A program made the position numbers and the translations under genes. DNA of 64,000 nucleotides from Citrus sinensis (taxonomy: Eukaryota > Streptophyta > Magnoliopsida > Sapindales > Rutaceae), in assembly GCF_022201045.2 (NCBI RefSeq), contig NC_068560.1, positions 29,839,501 through 29,903,500 of the forward strand, read 5' to 3'. Numbering within the stretch: position 1 is the stretch's first letter; the number at the start of each line of letters is the position of its first letter. Positions 12,509 to 24,351 of the stretch are shown in pieces. A model generated the notes under the pieces. That model worked only from the letters and a program-made list of their open reading frames with translations. It ran no database searches and was not told the DNA's origin.

Positions 12509-14767
12509 AACAAAGAAATGATTTTGATTCAACAACAAAAACAGATAACGCAAAGCATGTGTAAAAAAGTTTGAATCTTTATGAATAAAATACAACGAGT
12601 AGGTTAAAAATGAAAGATTTTCAGAAGATAATTGAAAGACTTGCAAAAATAGAAAGTAAGAGAAGGATTTGTGATTCGGAGATGAGGATTTGGTGAGAGA
12701 AAATGGCGTCTAAAATTATAGCAGGCCAAGGATAGTTGCAACAATAGGGGCTCCCTTCTTTTTCATATATAGGCTTCGATGTTAGTTAAGACTTATGAAA
12801 CTAGCCGAGTTTTGTGCAAAAATAAAATTTGTTTTCTGCCCATTTTTAATTTGTCTTTTTTTAAGTCTAATTTCTATTTTAATAAAATATTTAATAGAAG
12901 AGAGGGATTGAGGTTAGCAGATAGAAATAGAATGTGGAGTTTTATGGATGAATGATGAAATTAACCAGTTCATTAATTTCTATTTAAACTTTAGGCAAGT
13001 CGTAATTGTAAGTCAATGATGCTATATATAAGTCTTTTGAATAGGACAAAACTACGTTACAGAATCTGTAAGGTACAGACTGCAGCATCAGCCGTTGGAT
13101 GTGGTTGGATGTGGAGTGAGAAACTAAACAAAAGAAAATCGGATGGTGGGATGACGGGAGATGTTTGTTACAGAATCTGTAACATAGACAGGTCCCTTTT
13201 GAATATATTGAATCAAATAAGCAAATTTTTTTTTTGGGGGGGAGTACTATTCTTGCGTAAAAAGTAAAAGCAAATAATCTCCACCTTGGTTGCTTCAATG
13301 AAAGATTTGTAATGTGGAGACAAGAGGCAGATAGTATTGGTGACGTGTAAAGGGCGTTTGCTATCCATTATACTTATATTTTAATTTTTCGTACCCGATT
13401 CTTTTCGACCATTGACTTCTTGCCACGTTTCATCACTTTTGTGGGTTCATGACTTTATTGCCACGTGGAAAAGTGCAAGAAAAATTTGAAGATCAATCAT
13501 AAATGGAAATGGTGGTTCTTACTTCTTAGTTCTTATCTACATAGGGATCGCTCTGTATCAATCCACGTTGTTATCATGGCCAAATGGTTGCAGCAAAATC
13601 ACAGCCAAGCATTGTAAACAAGCACATGGTTTTTGAGAAGAGTAATGATACAGCCACAAACTCTTGTACAAATTTATTTTGTACAAACTGACGTGACATT
13701 AATTCATTGGTTGAATGAAAATATAAATTAATAAAAACAAATCATGTGGGTCAAGTGATATTTAATTCAACCAATCTTATCATGCCACATCAATTTGTAC
13801 AAAATAAGTTTGTACAAGAGTTTGTGGCTGTATCATTACTCTTTTGAGAATGGAGCAAAAGCCAACGACTTGTTCAACCAACATTTGGGCAATTTTAGCT
13901 TCAGGGGTCACTTTCATGGAATGAAACAAACTGCACATCTCCATGCTCTGCACATGTTGGTTTACTCGCTTATGACAATTGATAAACCAACTATAAAGTT
14001 TTACATCATCTTATCTTAATCCCACAATTGTAACAGGTGCTCTTGGTAATATTTTTTAATGAGTGTTTTTGGCTCTTATTTTATATAACAATAATTATTT
14101 TTTTGATGTGATGTCTTTTAAAATAAAATTTTATTTAGTAGTTTGTTTTCAAAATAAGATATGAAAATGAAAATAGTAAAAATGTGTTTAAAGTTGTTTG
14201 TTTAAAAATATAATTTGTTTGAAAATATAGAATTTTCTTATAAAATAGTTTTCTTCACTAAATTTAAATAAAGTAATTTAAAATAAAGCATCATTATTCA
14301 TTCATATCAGGTAAAAATTGTTAAAAAAAAAAAAGAGTGATCTTCATTTTATATTTGATATAATACAAAATTATATAAAATTTTAATGAACATAAATATT
14401 ACCTGAAACTTGGCTATAGTTGAAGAGATTTTTACGACTGAAGAAGAAAAAGATTGTAGTTGAATGCAGCAAATGGTTACAAGAGAAAGAATTGCTAATG
14501 AAATAAAATAATGATTAAATAAACAAAAGAAAGTACACCACCTTTTTCCTTAACTTTTTTTTTCTCCATTTTTGTAAACAAATTGGCGTTCTCAACGTTT
14601 GTTCTCAGAAGTTTATTTTGTTCTTTAAATTTTTCGGTGATTATATCAGGGAATGATCTTATCAAACATATTTTTGCAATTTTAATTAAAAACAAAAAAT
14701 ACCCAACACAATGTGTTAAGTGTGTTACCAAACTCATCTTTATCTTTTGTCCGAATCTCCACAACCC
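12509..14767. other. intergenic region between invertase and PNSL1 (divergent promoters)
   Basis: The two genes diverge, so both promoters lie here. A motif GTTACAGAATCTGTAA, nearly palindromic, occurs at about 13053 and again at about 13167, and may be the ends of a small element. A palindromic MITE sits at 13639-13842 (listed separately). The remainder is AT-rich with no gene that I can support. Confidence 0.5.
13639..13842. mobile_element. 204-bp foldback MITE
   Basis: The ends form a long, almost perfect inverted repeat of about 49 bp, beginning AGAGTAATGATACAGCC and returning as GGCTGTATCATTACTCT. TTTGAGA flanks it on both sides (13632-13638 and 13843-13849) as a target duplication. The interior is AT-rich and non-coding. 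The arms are nearly identical, so the insertion looks fairly young. I cannot name the superfamily from a 7-bp duplication alone. Confidence 0.8.
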
Positions 14768-15145
14768 AATGAGAGGCTGTGGAGATATAACCCAAAAGTG
14801 AAGTGGGTCAGTTTCTTATCCTCACTGCAAGCAAGGAAAAGTGGGCTAATGGGCAGAGTCGAAGCCTCTCAAAAATCCTAACACCAGCCACCACCACCGC
14901 CATCAGCAATCAGCATGGCAAGGATGGTGATGATGCAGCACCAAACACACCCTTGTTTCTCTATCCTTACTTCTACACTCTCTGGCTTCAATGGTGCCAG
15001 CCTCCATTCTCAAGTCCGTCAGCAGCAGCAGACTCCACTGCCAAGAGAAGCACTTCACGTTACAGCTTCAAATGAAAAGAAAAATCCTGTCATGGCCGCT
15101 ACTCAATTTGCAGGTAAGACTCCTAATCGAAGAGGGTTATGAGGT
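14768..15145 (+). repeat. copy of the CSP41b 5' UTR and first two coding exons (intron 1 absent)
   Basis: This block aligns with 26502-26777 plus 26955-27093 of the CSP41b gene. Shared landmarks in order are AATGAGAGGCTGTGG, AGTGAAGTGGGTCA, the ATGGCAAG start, GCAGCACCAAACACA, GACTTCAATGG/GGCTTCAATGG, TTACAGCTTC, GAAAAGAA, AAGACTCCTA and AGAGGGT. Over the first 99 coding bases I count about 21 differences, near 79% identity. CSP41b intron 1 (26778-26954) is missing from the copy. The homology runs past the PNSL1 splice donor into what is coding exon 2 in CSP41b, which shows the direction of copying. Confidence 0.85.
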
Positions 15146-16171
15146 ATCAGCCATCCCTTTTTCTCTTTATGATTTTCATGATAAATATCGAATTCAAGAC
15201 TTTGTTTCTTGTAAATATCTCATAAATTCAATCCTGCATCCATTTGTCCCATTATCCGATAAACAAATTCCTCGTGAAACAGGGCAGTCGCTGTAGATAT
15301 CAACTGAATTTTCTTCAAGTTCACTTGCTACAGAACCTATAATTGGCTTCTCACTATACATTTTCTTAAGGCTTTTGCAGTTCCAAGGAGGAATGCAATG
15401 GCATTGATCTTATCGAGTTATATCTTCTCGGATTTTGGTTTTCGCAACACCGCATTGGCTCAACAATCTGTTGGGTTCAGGGAATACATAGACACATTTG
15501 ATGGTTATTCATTCAAGTATCCTCAGAACTGGATTCAAGTCCGAGGTGCCGGCGCTGACATTTTCTACAGGGATCCTTATGTTCTTGATGAAAATGTTTC
15601 TGTGGAACTGTCCTCTCCATCGTCTTCTAGGTACAAGAGTGTCGAAGACCTGGGCCCTCCTCAAGAAGCTGGAAGGAAAGTACTCCGGCAGTATTTGATA
15701 GAGTTTATGTCTACAAGACTTGGAGTCCGGCGTGAGTCTAACATTCTTTCCACTTCCTCGCGGGTTGCTGATGATGGCAGGCTCTATTACCTAGTCGAGG
15801 TAAGCTGTTTTTGGTGTTGGAACATCACACAGCTGTTAGTAACTAGGATTTTCATTCTCTCATTATTTGAGCTTTGACTTGAGCATGCATAAACTTGTAA
15901 TTGATAGTTTTCTTGTGATAGCATGTTCTGAAAATTCATATGCCATCAGGTGAACATAAAGTCATTTGCAAACAACAATGAGCTAGCTGTGATGCCGAAG
16001 GATCGAGTAGTTAATTTGGAATGGGACCGGCGGTATCTTTCAGTTCTTGGAGTTGAAAACAACAGGTTGTATGAGTTGAGATTACAGACGCCAGAAAATG
16101 TATTTGTAGAAGAAGAGAATGATCTTAGGCAAGTTATAGACTCCTTCAGAGTAAATAAGGTTTCCGCTTGA
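14915..16171 (+). CDS. PNSL1: PsbP-like protein PNSL1 (PPL2), thylakoid NDH lumenal subunit, with captured transit peptide
   Basis: Exons 14915-15113, 15381-15799 and 15950-16171 join in phase to give 279 residues. From residue 67 the protein matches the PsbP-like subunit of the photosynthetic NDH complex (Arabidopsis At2g39470): 'YIDTFDGYSFKYPQNWIQV', RGAGADIF, 'EFMSTRLGVRRESNILSTSS', 'NELAVMPKDRVVNLEWDRRY'. VPRRN (67-71), a hydrophobic run and ALA-Q (91-94) form a twin-arginine lumenal signal. Residues 1-66 do not look like a normal PNSL1 leader. They match CSP41b, including its ASSEK..ILIMGGTRF segment, here changed to ASNEK..NPVMAATQF. The donor CAG|GTAAGA lies within that copied piece. 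The chimeric leader therefore has a stromal transit peptide from CSP41b and the lumenal signal of PsbP. The ATG at 14915 corresponds to the CSP41b start. No stops are seen, so it is probably functional; whether another PNSL1 exists elsewhere is unknown. Confidence 0.9.
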
Positions 16172-16598
16172 TCATTTCGGATAGCAGCAGAAATTCTGCT
16201 CCTTTTGGTGACCCAAGGCTCTTTGGTCGTTTCAGCAATAATTTGTAATACAATCCCCGGCAACACAGATGGGTTTTGCATTGTTTTGCGGATATATCAA
16301 GATAATCGTGCAATGAGTTTATCCCTTTTGTCCGTGTGGAGTGTACATCCCCTAATGAAAAGTCATTAATTTGTTCAAGCTTTACAAAGCAGTGCTGATG
16401 TTCTGTTTGTCAAGGAAAATGAGCTACCATTGAAGTTAAAGCCAATTCAAAATCACTAAATTCAATTGAATGCATTCCTGCAATTGTCAAATTTCATGAA
16501 TTACTGCAGTGCTGAATCCAGCTGCAATATATAATACATAACAACTTTGCATCCAGTAGCACAATAAGTTGAAATTCATCTTGATACAAAATATAGCA
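16172..16598. other. gap between convergent PNSL1 and AP3M genes
   Basis: This is 427 bp of 3' flank shared by two tail-to-tail genes. I see no gene or repeat in it. Confidence 0.5.
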
Positions 16599-19391
16599 TC
16601 ACGACCTCACTTCGTATTCACCTGCTCGTGTTACAGCTCGAAAACCTTTGTAAAGACGATTTGGGACGTTCTGTAGATCCAGTTTATCAATTTGCAAGCC
16701 AGACAGGGCGACACCCATAATCCTAAATTCGACTTGAAATGTAGGAAATACACGAAGAGTCTCCAATCCTGTCTCAAGCACCATTGTTCCACTCAATGAA
16801 GGGGCTTTATCTTTTGGAATTCTCCCAATTGACCAAGTGCAAATCTGCATGTTAATGACAAAATAAACAATCAAATTCATCCTTTTGTCCAAAAATTAAA
16901 AGAGAGAGAGAGAGAGAGAGAGGAAGGAAGGAAGGAAAGAGGGGTGAGGGTTGGGAGGGACAAAAAAACCAGCATGGATTCTATAAAAATTCATGCATTC
17001 TCTTTTCCATGCCCCAGGTATATGCCAAAACAAATTGCAACTGCTAAGGCAGACCAGCAGCAGCTAATGTATGCAAATGGTTCCAAATGAGTACCTTATT
17101 GGAAAGAACATTCACTGTTCCATGATTTGAAGTCAGATCAGCTGATAAAATGCAAGGAGGTAATTGAAATTGCAGTATTATGGAGTCGATTGTCTTTCCA
17201 GGATCATTTCGTATTCCAACCATCACACTAATGCGACATGTTCCAGCATCGGAGGTTAGCTGCGGCTTTACATATATTGGGGTACTTTTCAACTTTTTAA
17301 CCCTGCATAAAGGTAACTGCTTTGTCAAATAATGCCGTATATTCAGTGTCAGGAAGGTGGCTGAGAAAAAGCAGGCTCATACATGCCTTGATAAAATACA
17401 AATACATCTACCAAACAGTTGTTTTAAGCTTCATTATACAAGACTGCATTAGTAGGGTCAATACCCCAGTCAGTATCTCATACATTTCCCATTCAAAGAA
17501 GAAAATTTAAGAATGAATTCCTCATTAACACCACTCACCTGTAACTCATGAGCTTAAACTGTCCATCAGGAGGCACAAATGACAGAATTTGATGGGACTC
17601 CCAAGGTCGAAACCGAACACAGGGATGAAATCTCACATCATGCAAGATAGATGGGTTTGCAAAAGAAAGAGTCAGATCAGGAAGACCTGAAAGGAGGCAG
17701 TTCACTTGAACTTCACCATAAATCTCACATTTCACCAATACCCCATCCCTGAACCGTGCGTGCAAAAGAGAAAATTGCTTAGTGCTGTAGTACAAAAACC
17801 ACTCAGTAAAAAGTATGAAAGTACAATATGGAAAACTTGGATAATTAATCCAACCAAAGCATTGAAGTACTTCTAACTAAAAGTGAAGTTTGAGCCAAAT
17901 GTAAGGATAGATATACACCTATTTATAATTGCATCCATTTCTTCGACAAGATCAACGTATACTTCATTGTTAGCATATTTCACATCTGTTGGTCGCCATG
18001 GCACACAAGATGCTGTTGCACCTGGCAGGATGTCACTCACATTAGAGCTGTTCCCAGTCACAACACTCAACATTTTGCTAACAATATTTGGTGGAGCTAT
18101 CATTTCTCTAAGGATGTTAGGTTCTGTAGTGAGCGGGAAGCCATTGTCTATCATCTCATCCAAAAGCTGTCACTCGTAATCAGTATATTTGTCAGTAAAC
18201 ACAACAACACTTTATAAGAAAACAGAAGCAGCATTTAACTATCATCAAAAAGCCTATATAACAATAAGAAATAATGACGTAGTGAATTGAAGGAAGAGTG
18301 AAAACTGTGGACTGAGAACTTTCTCATCTTCTACCATTTTTAATGAGAAGACAAGATAAATTAACATGTCAGTAGTGCACAACTTTATTGCTACCTACTT
18401 ATCTACATCTGCAGAATGTATTTAAAATAAGTTGGAAAAGAATAGCAATTGAAATAATGCCTGGCACAAAACATGAAATACCTCGTAAACAATGACAAAG
18501 TTATCCTTGATCAAATCTTCATTCAACTCACCAAGGTAATCTGAGAGGATATCAGCAACCCTACAAAGGAACTAAAATATCAAGTACATAAAGGTCAAGG
18601 ATCTAACATGCTCAACCAATAAATCATCTCATTCTGAATTCTAAAACACATAGAATTTGAACATTTACCTCAATACCCATCAAAGGCGGCATTTCAACTT
18701 GGGTGCAAGCTAAAAAGGTAATCCCCGCTCGAACGATTTGGAATATGTAATGTGTTGGTGAAGCAATTACTGGCATCGACTATCAACAAACAAGTAAAAA
18801 TTACATATAATACCAAACAGCAAATTCAGAGAGCATCTAAATCAACTTGAATTGCAATTATCAATCAAGACACAGAGAAAACTTGATAGATAAAAATGAG
18901 CCAGGCCAGCATAAAACTACAAGATACAGACATCGGGAACATATATCTGCTAAATAAACTTAATTCGACTAAAGCTGCATGTATATAAAAACAACTGACT
19001 ATTTGTCAAAACATGATCAAAGAAACTTCAAAAACAAAAACTAAAACAACTTGAAATGCTTTAACAGTGAAAATTAGACGAAACACAAGCATAGGTACCT
19101 TGAAGGAATCACCTTGAGAAATAACATGATCCCAAAACCAATCACAAATAGATCGGTCAACGCGATGCCCAGTTAGCTGTTTCTCCAGTATCACCGCTCT
19201 GTTACAGTTTCAATTCCAACAACAAAAATCAATAATTCAAGCTCAATTCAGACCCATTTGATTTAGTCACTATAAAAAGGACTAAACTCTGAGAACCCAG
19301 AGGATAAAATGAACAAAATTTGATTGAAAGGAAGAAATTTTGGAGATGAATCTTACCCATTATCAGCAAGAAGAAATATACACTGCAACAT
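16599..19391 (-). CDS. AP3M: AP-3 adaptor complex mu subunit (ZIP4/AP3M, At1g56590 orthologue)
   Basis: Eight exons are read with consistent phase: 19391-19357, 19198-19099, 18779-18669, 18571-18482, 18166-17919, 17748-17539, 17302-17095 and 16844-16599. They sum to 415 residues, the same length I recall for the Arabidopsis protein. The N-terminal longin-like domain starts MLQCIFLLADNGAVILEK and runs through 'CTQVEMPPLMGIEFLCRVAD'. The mu-homology domain follows: 'DGVLVKCEIYGEVQVNCLL', 'RPWESHQILSFVPPDG', 'NDPGKTIDSI', GRIPKDKAPSLSG, and the closing LYKGFRAVTRAGEYEVRS. It is the cargo-binding medium chain of AP-3, which sorts proteins from Golgi or endosomes to the vacuole. The first exon is only 35 nt. 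The (AG)n tract at 16901 lies in the last intron. Confidence 0.95.
16901..16937. repeat. (AG)n/(GAAG)n microsatellite
   Basis: About 11 AG units are followed by GAAG units inside AP3M intron 7. It is likely polymorphic in length. Confidence 0.85.
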
Positions 19392-19578
19392 CTCTCTGTT
19401 ACTCGAAAATCTGCTGTTGCTTTCTGTTTACAGTGAATGGATCGATGGAATTTGGTGCGGGAGGATTTATATAAATCGGACTTTTTAACAGAATTTTCAA
19501 ATCTGTGGCCACTAAAATATATTTAGCTCATTTAAGGGGTATCAATGAAATTAAGTTTCTACTCTTTGTTTTTCGGGG

Positions 19579-19952
19579 TGGGATATTTCCACCGTCACAT
19601 ATTTTTTAAAAATAATCGCAATAAGTTCTCGTTATTTTTAAATATAGAAATTAGTTAAAAAATTAAAAAATTATTCAATTAAATTATTCTTGTAATTTTT
19701 TTATTTTGGCTTTTTTACCGGTTGTTTTAAGATAAATTTTATTTAACTATTTTATCTTTATAATATAAAAATGGCCAAATTATTTTAAAATATATATATA
19801 AACTCTTATATCTAATAGTTTAGGTAATTAGTTATTTAATTAAATTATTAAAATTCTTCTTTATTTGTATTTGTTTTAAAATAATGTGAATTTATTGTAA
19901 TCATTATTGGGAATGGGGTAAGTTTGCAAAAATTGTAGGGTAGAAATATCAC
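19579..19952. mobile_element. MITE-like AT-rich element, copy 1
   Basis: The left end (GGGATATTTCCACCG) and the reverse complement of the right end (GTGATATTTCTACCC) are imperfect inverted repeats. The interior resembles copy 2 at 20157-20587. There is no ORF. It lies upstream of AP3M in the interval shared with the ECH 3' end. The superfamily is not clear and I found no secure target duplication. Confidence 0.5.
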
Positions 19953-20156
19953 TATTTTTAAATTTCTATACATAAACAATATTTTACCACAACTGTTTAG
20001 CTAAAAAAAATTAATTTCTAATCTTAAATATTATTAAAAATTAATTTTAGATTTTAAATTTTTATTAAAGATGATTATTTAATTACATAGCTTAAATTTA
20101 AAACTTACATTCATGTAGAAGAGTAGGATATGAAATTAGACATATGTGATTAGAGC

Positions 20157-20587
20157 GGTGATATTTACACCCCACAATTCTTGTAAATTCACCTCGCTTT
20201 TTAAAACTAATTATAATAAGTTCACAATATAGTTAAAAAAATATAAATAAAGAAAAAAGTTTGGAGGTTTAATCAATTAAAATTAAATATCTAAAACATT
20301 GGATATGAGAACTTGTGTTTTTTGAAGTAATTTTGTAATTTCATATTTTTAAGGTAAAATAATCAAATAAAACTTATCTTAAAACAATCTTAATAGTTAA
20401 AGATGCATAAAAAAATTATAATTCAGATTTAATTCTTTAATTATCAAAAAAATTTGTTGATTTGTATATTTCAAAACTAATGTGAACTCATTACAATCAT
20501 TTTATGAGAGTATGGTGGATTTAAAAAAAAATGTAGAGTAGAGAGTATGGTGGATTTCAAAAAAAAAATGTAGAGTAGAAATATCTC
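20157..20587. mobile_element. MITE-like AT-rich element, copy 2, with internal duplication
   Basis: The left end (GGTGATATTTACACCCC) and the right end (GTAGAAATATCTCC) are inverted, as in copy 1. Near the right end a segment of about 38 bp containing GAGAGTATGGTGGATTT plus an A-run and TGTAGAGTAG is present twice in tandem (about 20503-20580). The rest of 19392-21116 is AT-rich non-coding DNA. Confidence 0.5.
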
Positions 20588-21116
20588 CAACCATATGACC
20601 ATTTTGTTAGATGACCTAACTTATTTTTCTATTCAATGGGCCTTTTCTCTTCATTTTTTTCCAGCTAAGAGTAATTTTCCCCGCTTCTATTAATCACAAA
20701 AAAATCATTAATCACAAAAATCAATTTTCATATTTTCTTAATGGGGTGTACTAAAATAGAATAGATGTCTACATTTTGCACAAAAGTGTTAATATAGGAA
20801 TCAAGCTCCACATTATCCTCAACTTTGATAACAACCAAAAAGATTGATTACAAAGGATTGAAACAAGAAACCAAGTACGCTAAATGCCAAAAAAGAACTT
20901 ATTGTTCTATAAATGAATTTTTCCTGTAATTTCATTATACGAATACCAGTAACTCCAGAAGGTTATACAAATACATCTACTAATTTGTTTTCCCATAGAG
21001 TTCAAAAATAAGCCGATCCATACAGGCAAGTTTGTACAAGGCCACCACTCCCTTCTCAACATATCTTCCACGAGCAAGTTTACTGGTCCACCTTACACCC
21101 AGCTTCTCTAACTGAA

Positions 21117-23387
21117 TCAGACAACACTGAAAGCTGACTGTAGGGTAGATGTGAATCCGGATGCGATGGTCTGGGAGGCAAATTGTTGGATCTGCTTCTT
21201 AGCATCTGAAAATAGCATTAAGGATTTTAATTATAATCAGCTTTAAAGAAATAAGTAATTAGCAGTAAAACTCATGCATGGTAGCTGCAACAACAATAAG
21301 AGGCAATAGGGAGCCTTAATGCTGCAACAGCAATGTCAACATATATCGTGGCAAGAAAAGAACAAGTAAAGCTGCTCACCTTTTCGGCATTTGGTAAAAC
21401 CAATAATGTTTGCAATGCTGAGGGTCAAACAGACACCAACAACCAGGAGATAATCAGCTTGGAACCTAATGAGAGAAAATATCCCAAGCACAATCCAAGC
21501 AACAGCCTACATTGAAACAAATAGAAATTGTCGGATGTAGATTTACATTAAAAGTACGAAAAAGAAAAGCAGAGAAGCCAAACTGTCAAACTATATGAGA
21601 ACACTCAGCCCTTCAAGATCATTTCTATATCTTCCCTCCCAGCTTGTATTAGCATTTCCATATCCTTTCTAATTAATCCTATTCCAAAATTTCAGTAACA
21701 TTTTACTTCAAAATCTACGAGTCTTTCCTCTTGCATTAATTTGAATTAGTGAGCTTAAATTAAACCTACATGTGAATGGATACATATTCTGGCTCACTTA
21801 GTAACAGGCTAATGTCAAACAGTATTTTACTTACCGAAAGGTAAAGGGTCCACCAGAATAGCCACGAATCTTTCTTGTTCATGCGAGCCATGGACTATAG
21901 AAACAACAAGGGTAACAATGTGTGAGACTTAAGTAGCACTTATGCAGGAGAACAACTATCAAGAAATTGAGAGTGATCCAATAGTGAAAAGAAGATAAAT
22001 GATATTAAGCAAACATAAAGTAGGCAATACCAACCTCATGGTCAAGGCACTCAAACTTCCACACACTCTCACCCATATCATTTATTTCATTCCACCACCT
22101 CAAACCAACTAATATACGCCCACTAACATTCTTGACTACCCAAAAATCAAGAGCAGCAAGAAGGACAGTCACCACAAAAATGATGACAAAGCTGTCGAAA
22201 AAGAGGGCAGAAAGTATGTAAAATGCCAAAGCTGCACCCTGCCAAAAACAACAGAATGTCAAACTATGAAATACGATTATAGAGCAAAGATACATAACCT
22301 AAATCAGATAAAATATACCTTGAAGAGAACATGAAAGAAGCATGTCTTTGGGTTCGCATAATTTTCACCAGGAGGCTACAGATGATGAAAACTAGGTCAG
22401 GAACAACAAGAATTGAATTCATTATAAGAAACAATGAAGCAATTTAAATTTGCCTCTAGAAAATCCCAATGTTAAATGCTAACAATCATAAACAAAATGA
22501 GTCATATGAGAGGTTCTACTTTTCTTCAAAGAGCAAAAACATTCAATGTTCCATAGGTATGTATCTCTTTTGCATATCACTTAGAGAGGTATTTCAAACT
22601 TCATTGTTACAGGAAGTGTTGAAATTAATCAAAAAGGTATAGATTCTAAAACTCTTGCACTCACGACAGAATTCATAGGGTCAAGGGCAAATGACTCTTC
22701 CATTTCATAGGAGTACCGACACAGGCTCCCACAAGCTCTTTACTGATAATGAAAAATAACAAAATCACGCATGAGACAGTCATTGTCAACACGGTATCCT
22801 AATTCCCAAATAACTGATTAAACTAAAGCAAAAACCTTCAGAAAGGCCCACATATGGTCAAAGACAATCCAAATTGATCTCCAAGAAATCATTAATATCA
22901 CGAAGAACCAGAAAAAAAGTATCCCGCAAATAATTTCCTTGATCAGTCGAAAGAGTTAAAATATTCCTTCATAAATAAGCCTGTTCAAGCTTTCTCGGAC
23001 CCTTTAAAGACTTAAAATGTAAGAGCATATTCCTAAATTTTGTCCGCAACCAAACAAAACCCAGCTTAATCTCAACAAGTTCACTACTATATTGAGATTG
23101 AAGCAACATATAATTCACAACTATAAGATCTTTAGACTACCGAGACGCACAACACTGTATCAAGCATTTGCTAATCTTTAATCAGATTCCCGAGAACCAA
23201 ACAGATGCTATATATAATTTCTGATTACATAAGGGGGAAAAAAACAAATGGGCATATTCAAAATCTTCGGAAAACACAGATCTAAAATCCTACTGAAAAA
23301 TATCACAAAAGAATTAGAGAATGAATCGATTGCGACTCAAATTAACTATGAAATGATAATTATGTAACTCACCTGATTGAGATCCAT
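21117..23387 (-). CDS. ECH: ECHIDNA, TVP23-family trans-Golgi membrane protein (At1g09330 orthologue)
   Basis: Six exons (23387-23373, 22375-22319, 22238-22035, 21894-21835, 21506-21380, 21205-21117) give 183 residues, close to the 186 I recall for Arabidopsis ECH. The first exon encodes only MDLNQ and is followed by an intron of about 1 kb. Conserved blocks are NYANPKTCFFHVLFKG, 'AALAFYILSALFFDSFVIIF', 'LAALDFWVVKNVSGRILVGL', RWWNEINDMGESVWKFE, MNKKDSWLFWWTLYLS and 'NIIGFTKCRKDAKKQ'. Hydrophobic stretches fit about four membrane segments. ECH works with YIP4 proteins at the trans-Golgi network in secretion of cell-wall polysaccharide and auxin carriers. In Arabidopsis it adjoins CSP41b (At1g09340), as it does here. 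Confidence 0.95.
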
Positions 23388-23795
23388 TACGCGAATCTAT
23401 TTTCGCAATTTAAATCTTGTTGGGGTTTAATTTTGAGAGTCGAGAAATTTTCAGGCGAAATATTTCTCGGAATTGTTTTTGTGTTTAAGGTCCTTTTGTT
23501 CGTTGTAGATCCAAAAGCGTGTGAGATTTCTGAAGGAAGGCCTTGTATTTCCAAACAATTTTGTTTTGCTCCTTAACTTCTGTTCTATATTTTATTAGCT
23601 GGAAAGACTGTTACCATAATTTCCTTCTTTCTTTCTTTTGATGGTTTAATTAAAAAAAAAAAACTTTGACTTAAAAAAAATCAAAACTTTGAATTATTTA
23701 TAAATTAAGATATAAATGAAAAATATTAATATTAAAAATATTAATTAGCTAATGCCTAATAGCTACAAGTTCGATCGAGTAGAAGTCTATTTAAA

Positions 23796-23798
<3 letters not shown>

Positions 23799-23829
<31 letters not shown>
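23799..23829. repeat. (AT)n microsatellite
   Basis: About 15 AT units lie in the ECH promoter side, roughly 410 bp upstream of its start codon. The flanking 23388-24351 interval shows no gene. Confidence 0.85.
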
Positions 23830-23831
<2 letters not shown>

Positions 23832-24351
23832 AAGTTTAAAGTGTGTGCGCTTGGGCTAAGAATATATAGCTACATATGAAAACTCAAACAAGTCTTATAA
23901 GAGCAACAACTAAAGGTCTTGATATTTAGCTAACCAATATCTATATATATATTTTAAAGGTGAGGGGGTGAGCAAGCCTAAATATAATTTTTAGCCCAAT
24001 ATATCTATATACTGGTTGTATTATGTTTCTAAAATCCATTAATTAGTTTGAAATCATTCTACTACTACAATAAGAGTGTGTTTGTGTGTATCTTGAACCG
24101 TTTACTTCTTACTTTTACTGTAAGAGACAAACCTATTGAATTGTTTTAATCATCACATTATAAATTATAAGTTTATAACTGCATTCAATAATTACCAAAC
24201 CATTATATTATTAATACGTATCTTAATTGTTACATTCCATTTATCAACATTAGAGAAATAGGGCGCTCTAGTCTCTAGGCTCGAGCAATATTTTTCTTGA
24301 ATAAGATCTTTTGTCCTTGTCCCTTCTACAAGAACATTCACTCGTCTTGCA

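Noticed and set aside
13053-13185. Two copies of GTTACAGAATCTGTAA as a regulatory site pair
   Set aside because: They could equally be the ends of a small element. Nothing ties them to a known factor.
22640-22740. Possible extra exon in ECH intron 1
   Set aside because: The MDLNQ|PPGENY junction is in phase and gives the expected length without it. No good splice pair was found.
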